A stretch of DNA of 64,000 nucleotides from WTGJ01 sp965237765 (GTDB lineage: Bacteria > Chloroflexota > Anaerolineae > Aggregatilineales > Phototrophicaceae): the NCBI GenBank assembly GCA_965237765.1, contig OZ250157.1, forward strand, positions 1 to 64,000, given 5' to 3'. The notes under the pieces were generated by a model. It was not told the origin of the DNA, did not search any database, and saw only the letters and a program-made list of their open reading frames with translations. Position 1 is the first letter of the stretch. Each line of letters opens with the position of its first letter. A program made the position numbers and the translations under genes. Shown piece after piece: positions 58,940-64,000 of this stretch.

Positions 58940-60471
58940 CCAACCACGCGCGCACTAGCGGCGTCCTCCTGCACCCCACCTGCTTGCCCGGCCCTTTCGG
59001 CATCGGCGAACTGGGCAATGCGGCGATCCATTTCGCCGATTGGCTGCGCGAGCAAGGCCAAACACGCTGGCAAGTGCTCCCCCTCGGCCCGACTGGATTT
59101 GGCGATTCCCCCTACCAGACGCTCTCCGCCTTCGCGGGCAATCCCAACCTCATCAACTTGGAAACCCTCGCAGCTGCAGGATGGCTGCCCTGGGCGGCGC
59201 TGCGCGATGTCCCACCCTTCCCCAGCGAGCGCGTGGATTTCGGCGCCGTCCTTCCCTGGCGTGAGCGGATGCTCGAGAGCGCCTATCGCGGCTTCCAAGC
59301 TAGCGCGCGTGCGGAAGAGCGTGACGAATTCGCCGAATGGTGTGCAAGTGAAAGCGATTGGCTCGCCGATTACGCGCTCTTTCGCGCGTTGAAGGCGCAT
59401 TTCAACGGAGCGAGCTGGGTGGATTGGCCGCGGAATTATGCGCTGCGGGATGCAAATACCCTGGCGCAGGCGCAGGCAGAATTTGCGCCCGCCATCGAGC
59501 AGTATTGCTTCCGCCAGTGGCTATTCCATCGGCAATGGCGCACCTTGCGGGAGGAATGCCACGCGCGCAGCATCCGCCTCATCGGCGACATCCCCATTTT
59601 CGTCGCGCACGATAGCAGCGACGTTTGGGCGCGGCCGGAACTCTTTGAGCTGGATGAGGATGGTCGCCCGACAGTCGTCGCCGGCGTCCCGCCCGATTAT
59701 TTCAGCGCCACCGGCCAGCGCTGGGGCAACCCGCTCTATCGTTGGCAGGCGTTGCGCGCCGATGGCTATGCCTGGTGGGTGGCGCGTTTGCGGGCGGCTC
59801 TGGCGCTGGTGGATGAGGTGCGGATCGACCACTTTCGCGGCTTCGAAGGCTATTGGGAAATTCCCGCCAGCGAGCCCACGGCTGTCATCGGCCAATGGCG
59901 GCCGGGGCCCGGTGCGGATTTCTTCCGCCAGATCCACTCCCAACTCGGCGCGCTACCCATCATCGCCGAAGACCTGGGCGTCATCACTGCCGAAGTCGAA
60001 TCTTTGCGCGATGAATTCGCGTTACCTGGCATGAAGGTACTACAATTCGCCTGGAGCGACCCGCAAAATCCCTTCTTGCCGCACAACTACCCCGCCAACT
60101 GCATCGCCTACGCCGGCACCCACGACAACAATACGACGCTCGGTTGGTGGGAAAACGAGATGGACGAGCGAGCGCGCCAATTCGCCGCCAATTATCTGGG
60201 ACAGGAGCTGCACGAACCGAATTGGTCTCTCATCCATTCTGGCATGAGCAGCGTAGCCCGCAGCTTCATCGTCACAATGCCCGATCTGCTCGGGCTGGGC
60301 AGCGAGGCGCGCATGAATACGCCCGGCCTCGAACAGGGCAATTGGAGCTGGCGCCTGCCACCCAATTATGACCAGCACCCCGGCGGCGCGCGCCTCGGGC
60401 AACTGACTTGGTTGACGCGCCGCCACCCCGAACAACAGGTCGCAGTCTATGGCGACGCGGCGCAACGATAA
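58936..60471 (+). CDS. malQ: 4-alpha-glucanotransferase (amylomaltase, GH77)
   Basis: Transfers alpha-1,4-glucan segments in maltodextrin or glycogen metabolism, 511 residues. SGVLLHPTCLPGPFGIGELG at the start; nucleophile aspartate in EVRIDHFRGFEGYW; acid/base glutamate in IIAEDLGVI; transition-state aspartate in GTHDNNTTLGWW. No other starch or glycogen genes lie here. Coupled to hisS by a 4-base overlap, which is likely an operon of convenience. Confidence 0.96.
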   Translation: MTNHARTSGVLLHPTCLPGPFGIGELGNAAIHFADWLREQGQTRWQVLPLGPTGFGDSPYQTLSAFAGNPNLINLETLAAAGWLPWAALRDVPPFPSERVDFGAVLPWRERMLESAYRGFQASARAEERDEFAEWCASESDWLADYALFRALKAHFNGASWVDWPRNYALRDANTLAQAQAEFAPAIEQYCFRQWLFHRQWRTLREECHARSIRLIGDIPIFVAHDSSDVWARPELFELDEDGRPTVVAGVPPDYFSATGQRWGNPLYRWQALRADGYAWWVARLRAALALVDEVRIDHFRGFEGYWEIPASEPTAVIGQWRPGPGADFFRQIHSQLGALPIIAEDLGVITAEVESLRDEFALPGMKVLQFAWSDPQNPFLPHNYPANCIAYAGTHDNNTTLGWWENEMDERARQFAANYLGQELHEPNWSLIHSGMSSVARSFIVTMPDLLGLGSEARMNTPGLEQGNWSWRLPPNYDQHPGGARLGQLTWLTRRHPEQQVAVYGDAAQR

Positions 60472-60496
60472 TCAATACATTCACGGAGGCGAGCCC

Positions 60497-61072
60497 ATGC
60501 GCTGGATCGGCACCCTAAAGCACATGCAAGTGCAAGGCGAGCGCATCAAGGACCGGCAGGCAGACGAATACGACCCGCACCGCATCGTGCGCGCCGCATC
60601 GCTCGAGCTGAGCCTGGATGGCGCAGTCGGCATCACGGTAACCGGCGACCGCCTGCAAGACGTCCACCACAACCAGCACCCCACCAGCCACAGCCGCGGC
60701 GATAACACGCTCTCAGTCTGCTTCACCAGCCACTATGAACGCGCCCGCGCGCATTTCGGGACCGCGCTGCCAGATGGCTGCATGGGCGAAAACTTGCTGG
60801 TGGCGAGCGACGAAGAATTCCACCCCGGTCTACCCGGCCGCGCGCTCGTTTTCCAACACGAAGAACATGGCGAGCGCATCCTCATCGCGCTGACCCGCGC
60901 AGCGCCTCCCTGCCGACCCTTCAGCAGCTACGCGAGCGGCGGCGCGTCCGGCGCCTCGTTAGCGGCAGCACTCCGCTTCTTGAATGACGGCGGCCGCGGC
61001 TATTACGCGCAACTGCGAGAACCCACGACAGCCGAGCTTCACCCCGGCGCGGCAGTATATCTGCTGGAATGA
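60497..61072 (+). CDS. MOSC-domain-like protein
   Basis: A 191-residue protein resembling the beta-barrel MOSC domain of molybdenum cofactor sulfurases and YiiM-like proteins: GDNTLSV, FGTALPDGCMGENLLV, and a conserved-looking cysteine in RAAPPCRPFSSY. ATG 60497 has GGAGG seven bases upstream. Sulfur-carrying or N-hydroxyl-reducing roles are known in the family; none can be assigned here. Confidence 0.6.
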   Translation: MRWIGTLKHMQVQGERIKDRQADEYDPHRIVRAASLELSLDGAVGITVTGDRLQDVHHNQHPTSHSRGDNTLSVCFTSHYERARAHFGTALPDGCMGENLLVASDEEFHPGLPGRALVFQHEEHGERILIALTRAAPPCRPFSSYASGGASGASLAAALRFLNDGGRGYYAQLREPTTAELHPGAAVYLLE

Positions 61073-61081
61073 AAGGAGCAT

Positions 61082-62047
61082 CTATTTGCCCGCCGTCTCT
61101 TCCAGCTTTAGCGCGTGAGTATCGAGGTGATAGCCATCAGCCTCGGCGCTATCATCCAGAAGCGTTGCATCCTTCTCGTGGATGAGCAGCTGCAGTTCGC
61201 GATAATGTTGGCGGAAAGCCCATTCGCGCAACGCGATCACCAACTGCACGGATAGCGGTTTCATCGACCACAGCGCAATTTCCACAGACTGTCGGTGATA
61301 AGCGCCCTGCCGTGCGCAAACCAGCGCCTCATGCCCGGCGAGCGAGAGCCGAAAGCGATCCACGCGCAGTCGTCCTTGCTCGACCAGCGCATCCCACAAC
61401 TGCCGCCAATCGCGCTCCCATTGGCAGCGTGAGCTGCTGACGCGACCGATCGCCAGCTCCCAGCCGTCGATTTGCGCCGGATCTTCGTTTGGGTGAGCGC
61501 TGGCGCGAAAGAAGACGCGCCCGCCCTGCGCTGTCATGAGGAAGCGGCGCGCGCGCGCGACTCGCTCGAAGCCATTGGCCTCATACCACCCCTCTTCAAA
61601 CGGCTGCGTACCGGTGATCAACACGCGCGCTGGCAGCTCCCGCTGGGCATAATCGCGCAGGTATTCCAGCAATGCCCGCTCGCTCTGCCCCGAGCTGGCC
61701 TTTTCCCCACGCCCCAACAAATAGGAGATGCCCCAATGCTCGCCGAATGGCTCTTTCTCATGGCTGCGAAAGGCTTCCAAATAGCCGACGACGCGCCCAT
61801 TGCGCTCCGCCACGAGCGACAAACCAGCACCCGTGAGCAAACGCGAAAGGTGGATGGCGCCGGTCTCCACGCTCATCCAGGCGCCACCATGCAACCAGCG
61901 CTCGGCGATGCGCAAATCCTCATAACGGCAATCTTCGACAGCGCCGGCCTCAGTGAAGCGCTGCCAGCGTTCGATGCGCGAACGGAGCAGCGCGCTGATT
62001 GCCGCCGTATCATCCAGACGCGCTCGGCGCACTTCGCAGGTCATCAT
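61082..62047 (-). CDS. GNAT-family protein with two GNAT-like halves
   Basis: A 321-residue protein. The N-terminal half has GNAT features: LSLVAERNGRVVGYLEAF (beta4), a helix then GISYLLGRGEK, ERALLEYLRDYAQ and WYEANGFERVARA. The second half (from ~residue 190) appears to be another, degenerate GNAT-like fold (RLSLAGHEALVC, ELQLLIHEKDATLL) without a clear acetyl-CoA loop. Substrate unknown. It is divergent from coaX. Confidence 0.7.
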   Translation of the reverse strand: MMTCEVRRARLDDTAAISALLRSRIERWQRFTEAGAVEDCRYEDLRIAERWLHGGAWMSVETGAIHLSRLLTGAGLSLVAERNGRVVGYLEAFRSHEKEPFGEHWGISYLLGRGEKASSGQSERALLEYLRDYAQRELPARVLITGTQPFEEGWYEANGFERVARARRFLMTAQGGRVFFRASAHPNEDPAQIDGWELAIGRVSSSRCQWERDWRQLWDALVEQGRLRVDRFRLSLAGHEALVCARQGAYHRQSVEIALWSMKPLSVQLVIALREWAFRQHYRELQLLIHEKDATLLDDSAEADGYHLDTHALKLEETAGK

Positions 62048-62081
62048 TTACAACCGCAAACCTTCATCAACCTGGCCAGAG

Positions 62082-62087
62082 TATAAT
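62082..62087 (+). promoter_or_regulatory. Candidate -10 for coaX
   Basis: TATAAT, 53 bases before the coaX ATG in the divergent gap. The -35 is not obvious. Confidence 0.4.
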
Positions 62088-62140
62088 AGGCGCGAGCGCA
62101 TAATTCACATCTGTCCCGCGCTATGCTCAAGGAAGGCGCA

Positions 62141-62926
62141 ATGCTCCTCGCGGTAGATATTGGCAATACCACCATTCAGCTGGGGCTCTGGCACGGCGAT
62201 AGCTGGCGGCAAATCTGGCGCGCACGCACCGACGCTGCCAAATTGCCGGACGAATACGCCGCGCTATTCCGCCAATTCTTTCAGAACGCCGACTTGCCCA
62301 TCACTGCGGTCAACGATGTAGTGATGAGCAGCGTAGTGCCCGCGCTGACGGATACCTTCCGCCACGTATTCGCCCAGCTATTTGGCTTGGAGGCGCTCGT
62401 CATCCGCCACGATCTGCCGGGCGTGCGCGTCGATATCGAGCATCCCGAGCAAGCCGGCGCCGATCGCCTGGTGAACGCGGCGGCCGTCCACGCCCTTTAT
62501 GGCGGGCCGGCCATCGTCATCGATTTCGGCACAGCGACGAATTTTGATGTCGTTTCCGCGCAGGGCGAATACATTGGCGGCGCCATCGCGCCCGGCATGC
62601 AGGTCGCGCATGACGCGCTGGTGCGCATGGCCGCCCGTTTGCATAAAGTGGAGATCGCGCCGCCGCCGCGCGTCATCGGCCGCAACACCGTTCACGCCAT
62701 GCAATCGGGCATCTTCTGGGGGTATGCCAGCCTCATCGAGGGCCTGGTCCGCCGCCTCCGCGCCGAGATGACCGCCGACGGGGGCGCTGCGCCAAAAGTG
62801 ATCGCCAGCGGCGGCTATGCCGAATTGCTCGCGCACCACCTCCCCGATCTGCTGGACGAAATCGCGCCGAATTTGTTGCTGGATGGGTTGCGTGTGATTT
62901 ATTGCGTCAATCGGGGCACAGGATAA
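62141..62926 (+). CDS. coaX: Type III pantothenate kinase
   Basis: First step of coenzyme A synthesis, 261 residues. Phosphate loop AVDIGNTTIQLGLW, GADRLVNAAAVHA, the catalytic DFGTATNFDVV and GAIAPGMQVAHDAL with the ASKHK-fold order. ATG 62141 has AAGGAAGG five bases upstream. Convergent with the OLD-type gene, 46 bases apart. Confidence 0.95.
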   Translation: MLLAVDIGNTTIQLGLWHGDSWRQIWRARTDAAKLPDEYAALFRQFFQNADLPITAVNDVVMSSVVPALTDTFRHVFAQLFGLEALVIRHDLPGVRVDIEHPEQAGADRLVNAAAVHALYGGPAIVIDFGTATNFDVVSAQGEYIGGAIAPGMQVAHDALVRMAARLHKVEIAPPPRVIGRNTVHAMQSGIFWGYASLIEGLVRRLRAEMTADGGAAPKVIASGGYAELLAHHLPDLLDEIAPNLLLDGLRVIYCVNRGTG

Positions 62927-62972
62927 TGAAATCACATCAACGAATTGCCCGGTGCTTTGCAAAATCATGAGA

Positions 62973-64000
62973 CTAACTGTGTAATACTTTGCCCATCTCC
63001 TTGAGCCAGCCTATCACCTCGTCCTTGGGGTCAATTTCCTTCAGCAAGTCAGGCGTCATCTTTTCTACAAATTCCGAGTTCAGTCTCTTTTTCGCCCGTG
63101 ACACCTTCTTTTTTAAGGCTTCAGCATCAGACTTAACACATTCCCAGGCAACATTGCTTTCACTAGCCTCATGGACAGCTTGAGCAAACAATTTGGGGAC
63201 ATCCTCTGAGCAACGGCCTGTCCCTTTGTAGTTCGGATAGCAAAACTTAATAATTTTCGGATGGATATAGTTTTCCAATTCTTTGCGTTTCGTGATCCAG
63301 ACAGTACAACCGCGTTCTTTCCATTCTCGAATAGTATCTTCACACCCCTTGTCACTATCCACCAGATAAAACTCCGGGCGAGAAAGCCCAGCAAGCCTGA
63401 ATGCCCATTGATCAAGGTTGCTGCCTCCGAGTAGAACCATTATCAATTCTCTTGAATTCTCCGCTTCGCTAAGATCAGGAATGCCGTTTATATTGGAAAT
63501 ACTAAGCATCTTTGAAATAGCTCTAAGAAATCCTATGTCATGCTTTCCTTCTACTCCCAAAAAAGCTTTTACACTATGGTCCGGTAATACACCGAGAGAT
63601 TTTCCAATATCCTCGATCGTGCCTTCTTCACAGCCATGTCGTATGATTGGGTGTAAACCGTTTGTGGTAACGAAACGTAATCCATCGCTTTCGAAACGCC
63701 TTGCTAGCATCGGCGAATGTGTAGATAGGAATACTTGACTATCGGAATGTTCCGCCAGATCTGTAAGCGCTTTTACTAACATAATCTGATTGTGGGGATG
63801 TTGAGTTGTCTCTGGTTCCTCAATGGCGTAAATTACTCCTGTCTTACTCTCTTTGGCCTGTTCCTCTGCTTTCACGCGGAAGAAATTCAATAGCACTAAC
63901 CTCCGCGTACCACTCCCACGTTTGTTGATGGGAATATCCTCATCACCTGTTAGCCTGACCGAAAACAGCGTGTGCCAGGGCTTGGTGGATATATGGGGTT
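62973..64000 (-). CDS. OLD-family ATPase/TOPRIM nuclease-like protein, C-terminal part
   Basis: Reads open to the right edge; ~341 residues visible. ATPase part: INKRGSGTRRLVLLNFFR (signature-like), Walker B YAIEEPETTQHPHNQ and the switch STHSPMLARRF. TOPRIM part: FLGVEGKHDIGFL (glutamate), FYLVDSDKG (D-x-D), then KRKELENYIHP and a Lys-rich tail. This ABC-ATPase plus TOPRIM plan is that of OLD nucleases and of defence proteins such as GajA. The region is visibly AT-richer than everything to its left, with AAA/AAG/ATT codons, suggesting recent acquisition. The N-terminal Walker A and any partner gene lie outside. Confidence 0.85.
   Translation of the reverse strand, partial: PHISTKPWHTLFSVRLTGDEDIPINKRGSGTRRLVLLNFFRVKAEEQAKESKTGVIYAIEEPETTQHPHNQIMLVKALTDLAEHSDSQVFLSTHSPMLARRFESDGLRFVTTNGLHPIIRHGCEEGTIEDIGKSLGVLPDHSVKAFLGVEGKHDIGFLRAISKMLSISNINGIPDLSEAENSRELIMVLLGGSNLDQWAFRLAGLSRPEFYLVDSDKGCEDTIREWKERGCTVWITKRKELENYIHPKIIKFCYPNYKGTGRCSEDVPKLFAQAVHEASESNVAWECVKSDAEALKKKVSRAKKRLNSEFVEKMTPDLLKEIDPKDEVIGWLKEMGKVLHS

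Overview
This window looks like chromosome of a free-living respiring bacterium, most plausibly a Chloroflexota (Anaerolineae-like) genome. That placement is inference from gene families and layout: an archaeal/eukaryote-type ProRS, a B12-dependent ribonucleotide reductase, a MurE without the diaminopimelate signature next to a FemX-rich region, complex I membrane genes joined to ATP synthase Fo genes, and no LPS genes. It is moderately GC-rich and densely packed, with many 1-8 bp gene overlaps. No rRNA, tRNA, CRISPR array or insertion sequence was seen, and no gap without a gene exceeds 300 bases.

Layout. (1) 1-10.1 kb, minus strand: a 5' fragment of a phosphoribosyltransferase, a P5C-type aldehyde dehydrogenase, pnp, rpsO, proS, a polyprenyl sugar-phosphate transferase, a family 2 glycosyltransferase and murE. 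(2) 10.1-22.6 kb, minus strand: one long membrane-protein operon nuoA-H-J-K-L-M-M-N followed by atpI-B-E-F(delta-like tail). It holds membrane subunits of complex I and ATP synthase only; NuoB, C, D, E, F, G, I and F1 are not present. (3) 22.65-26.1 kb, plus strand: two FemABX transferases and a serine hydrolase, meeting a convergent YdcF-like gene. (4) 26.7-44.2 kb, minus strand: a division and cell wall (dcw) cluster, in transcription order rsmH, ftsL-like, a class B PBP, mraY, murD, ftsW, murG, two CvpA-like genes, murC, murB, ftsQ, ftsA, ftsZ, then nrdJ. (5) 44.3-49.0 kb: uvrC, glycerate kinase, KDPG-type aldolase, lipid kinase. (6) 49.0-56.9 kb: thiolase, FadN-like beta-oxidation protein, HAD phosphatase, lipoamide dehydrogenase, and a membrane Fe-S oxidoreductase of the FadF/EtfD type, which together suggest fatty acid oxidation feeding the quinone pool. 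(7) 57-62.9 kb: DinB-like, hisS, malQ, MOSC, a GNAT protein and coaX. (8) From 62.97 kb to the right edge: an AT-richer OLD-family ATPase/TOPRIM gene, probably acquired and a defence candidate.

Most notable observation: the class B penicillin-binding protein in the ftsI position of the dcw cluster keeps the fold-level sequence of a transpeptidase but has lost all three catalytic motifs (SxxK, SxN, KTG). It appears to be a pseudo-transpeptidase paired with an FtsW that is itself altered in the QPSE motif. Other points of interest are a two-NuoM complex I with an apparently extended NuoL lateral helix, one NuoM lacking the central channel lysine, an ATP synthase b subunit with a delta C-terminal-like tail, and a subunit a with a very large extracytoplasmic insert.
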